In this document: positions 8,491-16,883 of the stretch, in pieces
Position numbering within the stretch: position 1 is the first letter of the stretch
Layout: the number at the start of each line of letters is the position of its first letter
NCBI RefSeq assembly: GCF_017305435.1
Contig: NZ_JAFKIP010000006.1
Span: 124,001-188,000, forward strand
Length of the DNA stretch: 64,000 nt
Direction: 5' to 3'
Source: Microbacterium sp.
GTDB lineage: Bacteria; Actinomycetota; Actinomycetes; Actinomycetales; Microbacteriaceae
Made by a program: the position numbers and the translations under genes
Notes under the pieces: generated by a model
The model's database searches: none
Told to the model about the DNA's origin: nothing
What the model saw: only the letters and a program-made list of their open reading frames with translations

Positions 8491-10275
8491 ATGGCACCCG
8501 ACCCGGCACCGACGCGCGTGCGCCCGGTGGATCCGCGACTCCTGCGGTATGCCGCCGCGTCGCGAGGGTTCTTCGCCCTCATCGCGGTGATCGGCGCGGC
8601 GCAGACCGCCGTCGTCGTCGCCTTCGCGTGGCTGCTGACGCAGGCCATCACGCGCGTGATCGCGGGGACGTCGTGGGCGGAGCTCACCGGCATCCTCGCC
8701 GCACTCGGCGCCGTCGCAGCCGCGCGCGCCGTGCTGCTGTGGGCGCGGGAGTCGCTCTCGGCCCGGGCATCCGCGCGCGTGCAGCTGCAGCTGCGCGAAC
8801 GGCTCGTCGCCGCCGTCGGCGCACTCGGTCCCGGCTGGCTCGCGGGGCGCAACACGGCGCAGCTCGCCGTCACCGCCGGCCGCGGCCTCGAGGCCCTCGA
8901 CGCCTACTTCGGGCGTTACCTCCCGCAGCTCGTGCTCACGGTGATCGCGACGCCCGTGCTCGTCGCGGTCATGTGGTGGCAGGACTGGGTGTCGGGGCTC
9001 ACGGTTCTCATCACCCTCCCCCTCATCCCGCTGTTCATGGTGCTGATCGGCCTCGCGACGCGCACCGTGCAGCAGAAGCAGTGGCGGACCCTCGGTCAGC
9101 TCGCGGCGCGGTTCGCCGACACGGTGCAGGGGCTCGCGACGCTCAAGGTCTTCGGTCGCCAGCACCGCGCGGCATCCTCGATCGAGAAGGTCACCGACGC
9201 CTACCGCGGCGAGACGATGCGGGTGCTGCGCGTGTCGTTCCTCTCCGGATTCGCCCTCGAGCTCCTGGCCTCCATCTCGGTCGCGATCGTCGCCGTGTCG
9301 ATCGGCTTCCGCCTGCTCGACGGGTCGCTGACCCTCACGGTGGGCCTCTTCGTCCTGCTCCTCGCGCCCGAGGCGTACCTGCCGCTCCGCCAGGTCGGCG
9401 TCCAGTTCCACGCCGCCGCGGAGGGCGTCGCCGCCACCGACGACGTGTTCGGCGTGCTCGACGAGGCGACGGACGCCCCCGCCGCCGCACCGCGGACACA
9501 GGCGTCGGGGCGGGTGGGTTCCGGGCGGGTGGGTTCCGGGCGGGTGGAGGTCCGCGACGCGCGCGTCCGTCGCGGCGACGTCCTGATGCCGCCCGTCTCG
9601 TTCACGGCGATGCCCGGCACCGTCACCCTCATCGAAGGACCGAGCGGCTCGGGCAAGTCGAGTCTCCTCGCCGCGCTCCGGGGAGCTGCGGCGTACGAGG
9701 GCCGCGTGACGGTCGACGGGATGCCGCTGGCCGAGCTGTCCGCGCCGGAGTGGCTGGCGTGGGCCGGTCAGCAGCCCGGCCTCATCGCCGGGACGATCGG
9801 CGACAATGTCGCCCTCGGCGACCCGTCGGATGTTGACCCGTCGGATGTTGAGGAGATGACGGATTCTGAGGACGAACCCGAGGCATCCGATCCTCAGAAT
9901 CCGTCATCTCCTCAGAATCCCGCGGCGCGGCGGGCCACGATCGTCCGCCGCGCGCTGCACCTCGCGCAGGCGGGCGACCTCGACCCCGCGCGCGAGCTCG
10001 GCGTACAGGGGGCGGGCCTGTCCGGCGGGCAGGCGCAGCGCGTTGCCGTCGCCCGCGCCCTGTACCGGCACCTGCGCGGTCTCGCGGCGGTCGTCGCCCT
10101 GGACGAGCCGAGCTCTGCGTTGGATGCCGAGACCGAGGATGCGCTGTGGCGCGCCGTCCGGGGTGTCGCCGACGAAGGCGCCACCGTCCTCCTCGTCTCG
10201 CACCGCCGGTCGGCCCGCGCGATCGCCGATGTGGTCGTGACGCTCGCCCCCCGCACGGCGGAGGTGGTGGCATGA
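8491..10275 (+). CDS. cydD: Thiol reductant ABC exporter subunit CydD, with in-frame repeats
   Basis: Half of the heterodimeric CydDC ABC exporter needed to assemble cytochrome bd. It has 594 residues: six transmembrane helices (about 25-320), then a nucleotide-binding domain with Walker A GPSGSGKS, signature LSGGQAQR and Walker B VVALDEPSSALD. Two oddities are visible. The linker has tandem GRVGS pentapeptides from a 15-bp DNA duplication. The helical subdomain between the GTIGDNVAL segment and the signature has an acidic, Pro-rich insert (residues about 445-480) encoded by another 15-bp duplication and a 24-bp perfect inverted repeat. All keep the reading frame. Its stop overlaps the cydC start (ATGA). 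Confidence 0.95.
   Translation: MAPDPAPTRVRPVDPRLLRYAAASRGFFALIAVIGAAQTAVVVAFAWLLTQAITRVIAGTSWAELTGILAALGAVAAARAVLLWARESLSARASARVQLQLRERLVAAVGALGPGWLAGRNTAQLAVTAGRGLEALDAYFGRYLPQLVLTVIATPVLVAVMWWQDWVSGLTVLITLPLIPLFMVLIGLATRTVQQKQWRTLGQLAARFADTVQGLATLKVFGRQHRAASSIEKVTDAYRGETMRVLRVSFLSGFALELLASISVAIVAVSIGFRLLDGSLTLTVGLFVLLLAPEAYLPLRQVGVQFHAAAEGVAATDDVFGVLDEATDAPAAAPRTQASGRVGSGRVGSGRVEVRDARVRRGDVLMPPVSFTAMPGTVTLIEGPSGSGKSSLLAALRGAAAYEGRVTVDGMPLAELSAPEWLAWAGQQPGLIAGTIGDNVALGDPSDVDPSDVEEMTDSEDEPEASDPQNPSSPQNPAARRATIVRRALHLAQAGDLDPARELGVQGAGLSGGQAQRVAVARALYRHLRGLAAVVALDEPSSALDAETEDALWRAVRGVADEGATVLLVSHRRSARAIADVVVTLAPRTAEVVA
9511..9547 (+). repeat. 15-bp tandem repeat inside cydD
   Basis: Two perfect 15-bp copies (9511-9525 and 9526-9540) and a partial third copy to about 9547. 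Each encodes five residues (RVGSG), lengthening the linker between the membrane and nucleotide-binding domains without breaking the frame. The array resembles slipped-strand duplication. Confidence 0.85.
9821..9914. repeat. 15-bp tandem repeat plus 24-bp perfect inverted repeat inside cydD
   Basis: Positions 9821-9835 and 9836-9850 are identical 15-mers encoding repeated DPSDV-type residues. From 9849 to 9872 the DNA is the exact reverse complement of 9891-9914, separated by an 18-nt loop. The right arm also continues into a direct repeat of TCCTCAGAATCC (9891-9902 and 9909-9920). The element lies within the ATPase domain coding region and is translated in frame. It looks like a palindromic element tolerated or captured by the gene. 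Confidence 0.85.
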
Positions 10276-11960
10276 CGGCCCCCGCGGTGACCTCCGCCGA
10301 GATCCTCCGCCGCGCGATGCCGCCGCTGCGCCGGTTCTGGGCGGGTGCGGCGTCGGGCTTTCTGTCCGAGGCATCCGCCGTCGCGCTGCTCGCGTGCAGC
10401 GCGTGGCTCATCGTGCGGGCGAGCGAGCAGCCCGCCGTGATGTACCTGTCGGCCGCCGTCGTCGGCGTCCGCGCGTTCGCGCTCAGCCGCGCCGCGTTCC
10501 GCTACACCGAGCGTCTCGCGAGCCACGACGCGGCGCTGCGTCAGCTCGCCGTCACCCGCACCGACCTCGTGCGCCGGCTCATCCCGCTCGCGCCGGACGG
10601 ACTCGCCCGCACGCGCCGCGGCTCCGTGCTCGGTGCGCTCGTCGACGACGTCGACGAGCTGCAGAACCTGCCGCTGCGGGTGGTCCTCCCGCTCGTATCC
10701 TCGGTCACTGTGGCGATCGGGGCGGTCGTGCTCGTCGCGTTCGTGTGGTGGCCGGCGGCGCTGACGCTCCTCGGATGCCTCGTGCTCGCCGCGCTCGTCG
10801 CGACCGGGTGGGGCTGGGCCGCGGGCTCGCGCGCGGAGCGGCGCATCGCGCCGCTCCGCGCGCGTCTCGCCGACGCCGTGCTCGATCACCTCGCGAGCCT
10901 CGACGTGCTCGTCGCCTACGGCGCCGAGCACGCCAGCGCCCGCCGCATCGCGGACGCCGACGCAGAGCTCCGGCGCGCCGTGACACGGCGCGCCGGAGCG
11001 CAGGCCGGGACGACGGCGCTCGTCTCCCTCGCGGCCGGCGCCGCCTCGCTGGTCGCCGTGCTCGTGACCGCGCCCGCCGTCGGTGACGGCACCCTGACCG
11101 GCCCGGCGTTCGCCGTGGCGGTGCTCGTGCCGATGGCCGTCTTCGAGGTGTTCGCCGCCGTGCCCGCAGCTGCGGCGGCGTGGCGGCAGGTACGGGCGGC
11201 GGCGGAGCGGATCGCGGCATCTCTCCCGGAGGAGGTGCCCGCCGGCATCCCGTCCGAGAGCGTTCCTGCGCCCACCGGTGCCGCTCCCCCGCTCGGCGAG
11301 GGACTCGCGCTGCGCGGCGTTTCGGCGTACTGGCCGTTCGCGGGCGACGGCGACCGTGAGGCACTGCACGGGGTCGACCTCACCGTCGCGCCCGGCGAGC
11401 GCGTGCTCGTCGTCGGATCGAGCGGCGCCGGCAAGACGACGCTCGCGCACGTGCTGCTGCGGTTCCTCTCGCCCTCCGAAGGCCGGTACTCGCTCGGCGG
11501 CACGGATGTGGCGACCCTGAACCCCGACGACGTGCGCCGCACCGTGGGCCTGTGCGAGCAGCAGCCCATGCTCTTCGACGAGGACATCCGGCAGAACCTG
11601 CTCTTCGCGCGTGACACGGCGACGGATGCCGAACTCGAGGCCGTGCTCGAACGCGTCGGCCTCGGCGAGTGGCTGCGCGAGCGCGGCGGCCTGTCGGCGC
11701 GCGTGGGCGAGCGCGGAGCGCTCGTCTCGGGTGGGCAGGCGCAGCGCATCGCCCTCGCCCGCGCGATCCTGCACGGCTTCCCCGTGCTCGTCCTCGACGA
11801 GCCGACCGCGGGCGTCGACGCCGATGCGTCCGACGCTCTGCTAACCGACCTCCTCGGCGCGGTCGCGCCCGAACAGGCGATCGTGCTGATCTCGCACGTC
11901 GCCGTCCCGGACGGCCTGGTCGACCGGACGGTCCGGCTGGCGGCCGGCTCCGTCGTCTGA
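10272..11960 (+). CDS. cydC: Thiol reductant ABC exporter subunit CydC
   Basis: Second half of the CydDC exporter, 562 residues from the ATG at 10272, which overlaps the cydD stop by 4 bp. It has a six-helix membrane domain (about 15-310) and an ATPase domain with Walker A GSSGAGKTT, signature VSGGQAQRIALARA (Val in place of the usual Leu) and Walker B VLVLDEPTAGVD. A longer frame starting at 10146 is an artefact of overlap with cydD. CydDC exports cysteine/glutathione-type reductants in other bacteria and is required for bd oxidase assembly. A weak 7-bp hairpin follows the gene (11944-11970). Confidence 0.95.
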   Translation: MTAPAVTSAEILRRAMPPLRRFWAGAASGFLSEASAVALLACSAWLIVRASEQPAVMYLSAAVVGVRAFALSRAAFRYTERLASHDAALRQLAVTRTDLVRRLIPLAPDGLARTRRGSVLGALVDDVDELQNLPLRVVLPLVSSVTVAIGAVVLVAFVWWPAALTLLGCLVLAALVATGWGWAAGSRAERRIAPLRARLADAVLDHLASLDVLVAYGAEHASARRIADADAELRRAVTRRAGAQAGTTALVSLAAGAASLVAVLVTAPAVGDGTLTGPAFAVAVLVPMAVFEVFAAVPAAAAAWRQVRAAAERIAASLPEEVPAGIPSESVPAPTGAAPPLGEGLALRGVSAYWPFAGDGDREALHGVDLTVAPGERVLVVGSSGAGKTTLAHVLLRFLSPSEGRYSLGGTDVATLNPDDVRRTVGLCEQQPMLFDEDIRQNLLFARDTATDAELEAVLERVGLGEWLRERGGLSARVGERGALVSGGQAQRIALARAILHGFPVLVLDEPTAGVDADASDALLTDLLGAVAPEQAIVLISHVAVPDGLVDRTVRLAAGSVV

Positions 11961-11983
11961 ACCGAGCCGGTCGGGGGCAGCCG

Positions 11984-12589
11984 TCAGAGCTCGCGTCCGA
12001 ACGCGACGACGTCCTCGTGCGAGGGGATCCGCGTGAAGCCGACGCGCGGATAGAAGGCGATCGCGCCGGCGTTGCGGACGTCGGCGGCGAGGTGAAGCCC
12101 CGTCACGCCGCGCGCCCGCAGCGCGCCCGTGAGCGTGTCGATCAGGCGGCGCCCGAAGCCCTGACCCTGCAGCTCGGGCAGGAGGTCGATGTGGAGGTGT
12201 GCCGGGTAGGTGTCGCCGAAGGGCTCCGCGCCGCCGCGGCGCCCGTACGCATACGCGACCGTGCCGTCCTGTCGCGTCCGCTCACCGACCGGCGCAGACG
12301 GCATCGGCCAGCGCTCGGCGAATTGCGGCCACCAGTGCACGGCGAACCAGTCCTCGAAGGCGCGGGTGTCGTCGGTGCCGACCACGTAGCCGACCACGCG
12401 GCCGTCGTCCGCCTCGACGACGAACGCCAGGTCGGGATGCCGCGCCGCGTAGGGCAGCACGAACACCGCGCCCCACAGGTCGTCGTCGGCGAAGACACCG
12501 GTGGCGTCGGCTCCGGCATCCGCCGTGCGCAGGCAGATGTCCGACAGCGCGGCCTCGTCGCCGGGGCGGAAGGGGCGGATGAACGGCAC
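11984..12589 (-). CDS. GNAT family N-acetyltransferase
   Basis: A 201-residue GNAT fold protein. The N-terminus IRPFRPGDEAALSDICLRT is typical, and the acetyl-CoA loop is seen as LPELQGQGFGRRLIDTL, fitting the Q/RxxGxG/A pattern. FYPRVGFTRI near the C-terminus is the usual strand-6/7 hairpin. It is convergent with cydC and only 9 bp downstream of the frameshifted SDR gene. The substrate is unknown. Confidence 0.88.
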   Translation of the reverse strand: MPFIRPFRPGDEAALSDICLRTADAGADATGVFADDDLWGAVFVLPYAARHPDLAFVVEADDGRVVGYVVGTDDTRAFEDWFAVHWWPQFAERWPMPSAPVGERTRQDGTVAYAYGRRGGAEPFGDTYPAHLHIDLLPELQGQGFGRRLIDTLTGALRARGVTGLHLAADVRNAGAIAFYPRVGFTRIPSHEDVVAFGREL

Positions 12590-12598
12590 GCGCCCAGT

Positions 12599-14169
12599 CT
12601 AGGAGCGGTCCGCGCCGCCGGACGCTTCGCCCGCGGCCTGCGCGTCGGCCTCGGCGGTCGCCGTGATGCGTTGCGCCATCCCGCGGAAGATGAACCCGTG
12701 GAAGGGCAGCACCGCGAGCCAGTACAGCCGCCCCGCGAGCCCGGACGGGAAGAACACGGCGCGCTGCCGGTACACCGACCCGCCGCCGGCGTCCGGCTCA
12801 CAGGCGAGATCGAGCCAGGCGAGGCCCGGCACCCTCATCTCGGCCCGCAGCCGCAGGAGCTTGTGGGGCTCGACCTTCTCGACCCGCCAGAAGTCGACGA
12901 CGTCGCCGACCGCGACCCGCGACCTGCTGCGCCGGCCCGAGAGAGCCCGACCCCGCCGACCAGGCGGTCCATCCACCCGCGGATCGCCCACAGCACAGGT
13001 GCCGAGTACCACCCGTTGACGCCGCCGATCCCGGCGATGACCGCCCACAGGTCCTCGACCGGCGCGGGAGTGCGCGCGACCCGCACATCGGTGAAGACGG
13101 TCCGTCCCGCCCATTCCGGGTCGGACGGCAGCGGATCGGACGGGATGCCGGTGACCTCGGCATCCTGCCAGCTCGTCTCCACCGTGTCGGCCTCGACGCG
13201 ACCGAGCGCGAGGGCGACCGCTCGCCGATACGGCGTGAGGCCGCCGTCGGGAGGCGGGATGAGCGCGTCGACGTCGTGGTCGTCCATGACGCAGTCGTGC
13301 TGCAGCGACGCGATGAGGGGGCGCGCGATCGCCCGCGGCACGGGCGTCACGACGTTGACCCAGTGCGAGGCCAGCCCCGGGGTGAGGACGGGGAGCGCCG
13401 CGATCGGCCGCTGCGGCAGCCCCGCCTCGACGGCGTAGCCGTTCATCATCTGTCCGTACCGCAGGACGTCCGGCCCGCCGATGTCGACGGCGCGATTGAC
13501 GTCGGGGGCGACGCGCGCCGCGCCCAGCAGGTAGTGCAGCACATCGCGCACGGCGATCGGCTGGATGCGATTGCGCACCCACTTCGGTGCGGGCATGTAC
13601 GGGAGCACATCGGTGAGGTGCCGGATCATCTCGAACGACGCCGACCCCGACCCGATGACGACGCCCGCCTGCAGCTCGAGCGTCGGCACGCCGCTCTGCA
13701 GAAACGTCTCGCCCACCTCGACGCGCGATCGCAGGTGCGGGCTCAGCGGTACGCCTTCCGGATGGAGGCCGCCGAGGTAGACGATGCGCCGGACGGACGC
13801 CGCCGATGCGGCCGATGCGACGGCGCGTGCCGCAACGAGATCGGCCCGCTCGAACCCCGCCCCCTGACCCATCGAGTGGATGAGGTAATACAGCACATCG
13901 ACGTCGGCGCAGGCGCGCTCGAGCGCCGCGGTATCCGTCGCCGCGCCTTCGACGACGTCGACGGCGTCCGCCCATTCGAAGGCGGCGAGCCGTGCCGGAT
14001 CGCGCACGAGGACGCGCACGCGGTACCCCGCCGCGACGAGGCGCGGCACGAGCCGTCCGCCGATGTAGCCCGTCGCCCCGAGGACGAGCGCGCGGGGCGC
14101 GGTGCCATCCGCGCGGGGCACGGCGACGAGCGCCTCCTCGCGCCCGGTCGGGGTCGTCAGCTCGCTCAT
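12599..14169 (-). pseudogene. NAD(P)-binding SDR protein with DUF2867 domain, single frameshift
   Basis: The N-terminal part (from ATG 14169) is an atypical short-chain-dehydrogenase domain with LVLGATGYIGGRLVPRL (Rossmann glycine motif) and DVDVLYYLIHSMGQG. The C-terminal DUF2867 part (VGDVVDFWRVEKVEPHKLLRLRAEM through PFHGFIFRGMAQRI) lies in another frame, ending at 12599. The break falls near 12937-12949, in the CT-repeat tract before GRRSRS. Adding one base restores a family-like length between GGVGL and VGDVVDFW. Both halves are intact otherwise, so this is either a recent inactivation or a one-base sequencing error. Full-length homologues are about 490-520 residues. Confidence 0.85.
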
Positions 14170-14250
14170 GCGCCGAGCGTACGACGGCGAACGGGCGGGG
14201 GCGACGGGCTTGCGCCCCGGCATCCGCCGGGGTAGCCGAGCCGGTCGCCG

Positions 14251-14290
14251 TCAGCGCCTCCCGGTGCCTGTCAGCGCCTTCCGGTGCCGA
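14251..14290. repeat. 20-bp tandem duplication at the 3' end of the HerA-like gene
   Basis: Two near-identical 20-bp units (14251-14270 and 14271-14290, about 3 differences) straddle the stop codon of the HerA-like ATPase gene. The second unit encodes its last residues (GTGRR). It may be a local duplication of the gene end. Confidence 0.6.
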
Positions 14291-16190
14291 ACATCCCGCG
14301 GATGACCGAGTTCAGGATCGTCTGCGTCGTCTTGGAGTTCAGCACCTGCTCGAGCGGCGACGCGTCGGCCTTCCGCGTCGTGCGGGTGCGTGACGTGCCG
14401 CCGGAGGCCTTCATGAGCCGGTCGTACTCCTTCTGTCGCTCCTTCTCGGCGGCGGCTTCGGCCTTCTGCGCCGCGGCCTGCTGCTTGGCGAGCTCCTTGT
14501 CGGTCTCGGCCTGCGCCTTGGCCGCAGCCGCGGCCTCCTCCGCCTCGGCCGCGGCGTTCATCTTCGCCGTGAGGATCTCGCGCGCCGACTCCCGATCGAT
14601 CGGCGTGCCGTAGCGCGGCAGGAGGCTGGATGCCGCGACGGCGGCGTCGATCTGGGCGTCCGGCGTCGGGGACATGAGCCCCTGCGGTGCGCGCAGGCGC
14701 GTCCACGCGACCGGGGTCGGGGCGCCCTTCTCGCTCATGACCGTGACGATCGCCTCGCCCGTGCCGAGCTCCTGCAGCGTGCGCTCGAGGTCGTACCCGC
14801 TCTTCGGGTAGGTGCCCACCGTCGCCCGCAGGGCCTTGGCGTCGTCGGGGGTGAAGGCGCGCAAGGCGTGCTGCACACGCGAGCCGAGCTGGCCGAGAAC
14901 GTCGGAGGGGACGTCCTTGGGCGTCTGCGTGACGAAGAACACGCCGACGCCCTTCGAGCGGATGAGCCGGACGGTCTGCACGATCTGCGCGAGGAAGTCC
15001 TTCGAGGCATCCCGGAACAGCAGGTGCGCCTCGTCGAAGAAGAAGACGAGCTTCGGCTTCTCGGGGTCGCCGACCTCGGGCAGGATCTCGAACAGCTCGG
15101 CGAGCAGGTACATGAGGAACGTCGAGAACAGCGCGGGCTTGTCGGCGACGCCGGGCACCTCGAGGAGCGAGATGACCCCGCGGCCGTCGGCGGCCAGACG
15201 CAGGAAGTCGTTGACGTCGAACTCCGGCTCGCCGAAGAAGACGTCGGCCCCGCCGTCGGCGAACGTGATGAGTTCGCGCAGGATCACTCCCGCCGTCGCG
15301 GCCGACAGGCCGCCCAGGTTCTTCAGCTCCGCCTTGCCCTCGTCGCTCGTAAGATAGGTGAGCACGGCGCGGAGGTCCGACAGATCGACGAGGGCGAGAC
15401 CGTTCGCGTCGGCGTAGTGGAAGACGAGGCCGAGGCTCGATTCCTGCGTCTCGTTGAGGCCGAGGACCTTGCTCAGCAGCAGCGGCCCGAACCCCGAGAC
15501 CGTCGCACGCACGGGAACACCCTTGCCGACGCCGCCGAGGGCGAAGAACTCGACGACGGATGCCTCGGGCTTCCAGTCCTGGCCGAGGGCGCGCGTGCGG
15601 GCGAGCAGCTTGTCGCTCGACTCCCCCGCCGTCGCCATGCCGGAGAGGTCGCCCTTCATGTCGGCTGCGAAGACCGGCACGCCCTTGTCGGCGAGCTGCT
15701 CGGCGAGACCCTGCAGCGTGCGGGTCTTGCCGGTGCCGGTGGCGCCCGCGACGAGCCCGTGGCGGTTCAGCATGCCGAGCGGGATGCGGATCTGCGCGCT
15801 CGGCAGCGGATCCCCGTTCATGAGCGCCCCGAGATCGAGCGTCTCCCCTTCGAAGGCGTACCCCTTCGTGATCGCCGCGATGTCCGCGTCACCGAGCGGG
15901 CCGGTGCTGTCGGACGCGACCGGCGCCGGAGCGGCCTCCGCCGGCGCGGCGTCGGTCGGGGCGTCATCTGCCGGCGCGTCCTCCGCCACGGAGGCAGCAG
16001 ACGGCGCGGCCGACGCCTCCGGCGGTGCGGCAGGCGGGGTGGATGCCGCTCCGCTCTCCGAGGCGGCGCGGGCCGCCTCGGCTTGCGCTGCGGCGAGCGC
16101 GGCCTTGGCCTGGGCGAGCTTCAGCGCCGCCTCGGCGGCTTCGGCCTCGGCCTGCAGACGGGCGAGCTCGGCGTCATCGGGAGCAGTCAT
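14271..16190 (-). CDS. HerA-like helicase/ATPase (DUF853)
   Basis: A 639-residue ATPase of the HerA/FtsK superfamily, DUF853 type. It starts with an Ala/Glu-rich coiled coil (residues about 5-45) and a Pro/Ala/Asp-rich linker (50-95). The ATPase core has Walker A GATGTGKT (149-156), Walker B FFFDEAHLLF, and the FFVTQTPKDVPSDVLGQLGSRVQHALRAFT segment typical of DUF853 proteins. A second coiled coil (about 535-590) precedes the tail. The family is predicted to translocate DNA or act in repair, but the cellular role in Actinobacteria is not established. It stands alone between the SDR gene and a PAP2 gene. Confidence 0.9.
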   Translation of the reverse strand: MTAPDDAELARLQAEAEAAEAALKLAQAKAALAAAQAEAARAASESGAASTPPAAPPEASAAPSAASVAEDAPADDAPTDAAPAEAAPAPVASDSTGPLGDADIAAITKGYAFEGETLDLGALMNGDPLPSAQIRIPLGMLNRHGLVAGATGTGKTRTLQGLAEQLADKGVPVFAADMKGDLSGMATAGESSDKLLARTRALGQDWKPEASVVEFFALGGVGKGVPVRATVSGFGPLLLSKVLGLNETQESSLGLVFHYADANGLALVDLSDLRAVLTYLTSDEGKAELKNLGGLSAATAGVILRELITFADGGADVFFGEPEFDVNDFLRLAADGRGVISLLEVPGVADKPALFSTFLMYLLAELFEILPEVGDPEKPKLVFFFDEAHLLFRDASKDFLAQIVQTVRLIRSKGVGVFFVTQTPKDVPSDVLGQLGSRVQHALRAFTPDDAKALRATVGTYPKSGYDLERTLQELGTGEAIVTVMSEKGAPTPVAWTRLRAPQGLMSPTPDAQIDAAVAASSLLPRYGTPIDRESAREILTAKMNAAAEAEEAAAAAKAQAETDKELAKQQAAAQKAEAAAEKERQKEYDRLMKASGGTSRTRTTRKADASPLEQVLNSKTTQTILNSVIRGMFGTGRR

Positions 16191-16199
16191 GCCTGAAGC

Positions 16200-16838
16200 C
16201 TAGCGAGCGCGCCGCTCGCTCTCACGGGTCAGTATCGGCGTGAGTGCCGCCGCGACCAGGAGCGCGAAGCCCGCGCCCACGAGCGCGCCTCCGACGGTGT
16301 CGCTCAGCCAATGCGCGTGCACCTGTGTCCGGCTGAAAGCCATCGCGAACACCCAGGCCGCGCCGACGATCGCGACCCAGAGGCGCGGCGCGAGAACGAC
16401 CGCGATCACCGCGATCGTCGCGGCGTTCGCGGTGTGGCCGGAGGGGAACGATCCGTGGTCGGAGACGACGATCATGTCCTCCGGGCGCGCCCGACCGAAC
16501 GTCGCCTTGAGGATCTGCACGCCCGCCGCGCTGGCTGCGGAGGCCACGAGCACGAACGCCGCGCCCCACGGGCGCCGCAGGGCCAACAGCACCGCGGCAC
16601 CGCCGAGCGGCACGACGAACGTCGCGAACCAGCCGCCGCCGAGGAAGTTCATCGCGAGCGACGCCGGCTGCAGGAACACGAAGAACGAGACGACGCCGTT
16701 CCACCAGTCGTCGAGATCGACGTCGGCTTCGACCGTGACGAGGATGCCGAGGGCGAACGCGCACACGACGAGCACCACCCCGATCACCGCGCGCTGCAGG
16801 GCGATCGTCGTGGCGTGTTCGTCGGGCGGCGTCGTCAT
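16200..16838 (-). CDS. PAP2-family membrane phosphatase
   Basis: A 212-residue integral membrane phosphatase with about six helices. All three PAP2 motifs are present: KATFGRARPED (KxxxxxxRP), SFPSGHTAN (PSGH), and SRTQVHAHWLSDTVGG (SRxxxxxHxxxD). These proteins dephosphorylate lipid phosphates such as phosphatidate or undecaprenyl pyrophosphate on the outer face of the membrane. It lies 9 bp downstream of the HerA-like gene start and may have its own promoter. Substrate is inferred only from family. Confidence 0.92.
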   Translation of the reverse strand: MTTPPDEHATTIALQRAVIGVVLVVCAFALGILVTVEADVDLDDWWNGVVSFFVFLQPASLAMNFLGGGWFATFVVPLGGAAVLLALRRPWGAAFVLVASAASAAGVQILKATFGRARPEDMIVVSDHGSFPSGHTANAATIAVIAVVLAPRLWVAIVGAAWVFAMAFSRTQVHAHWLSDTVGGALVGAGFALLVAAALTPILTRESERRAR

Positions 16839-16883
16839 CGCCCCATTGTGCCCGACCGGCTTCCGTCGAGGCTCAGTGGCGAT

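Noticed and set aside
11944-11970. Terminator after cydC
   Set aside because: Only a 7-bp stem with a 13-nt loop and no T-run; too weak to list as a feature.
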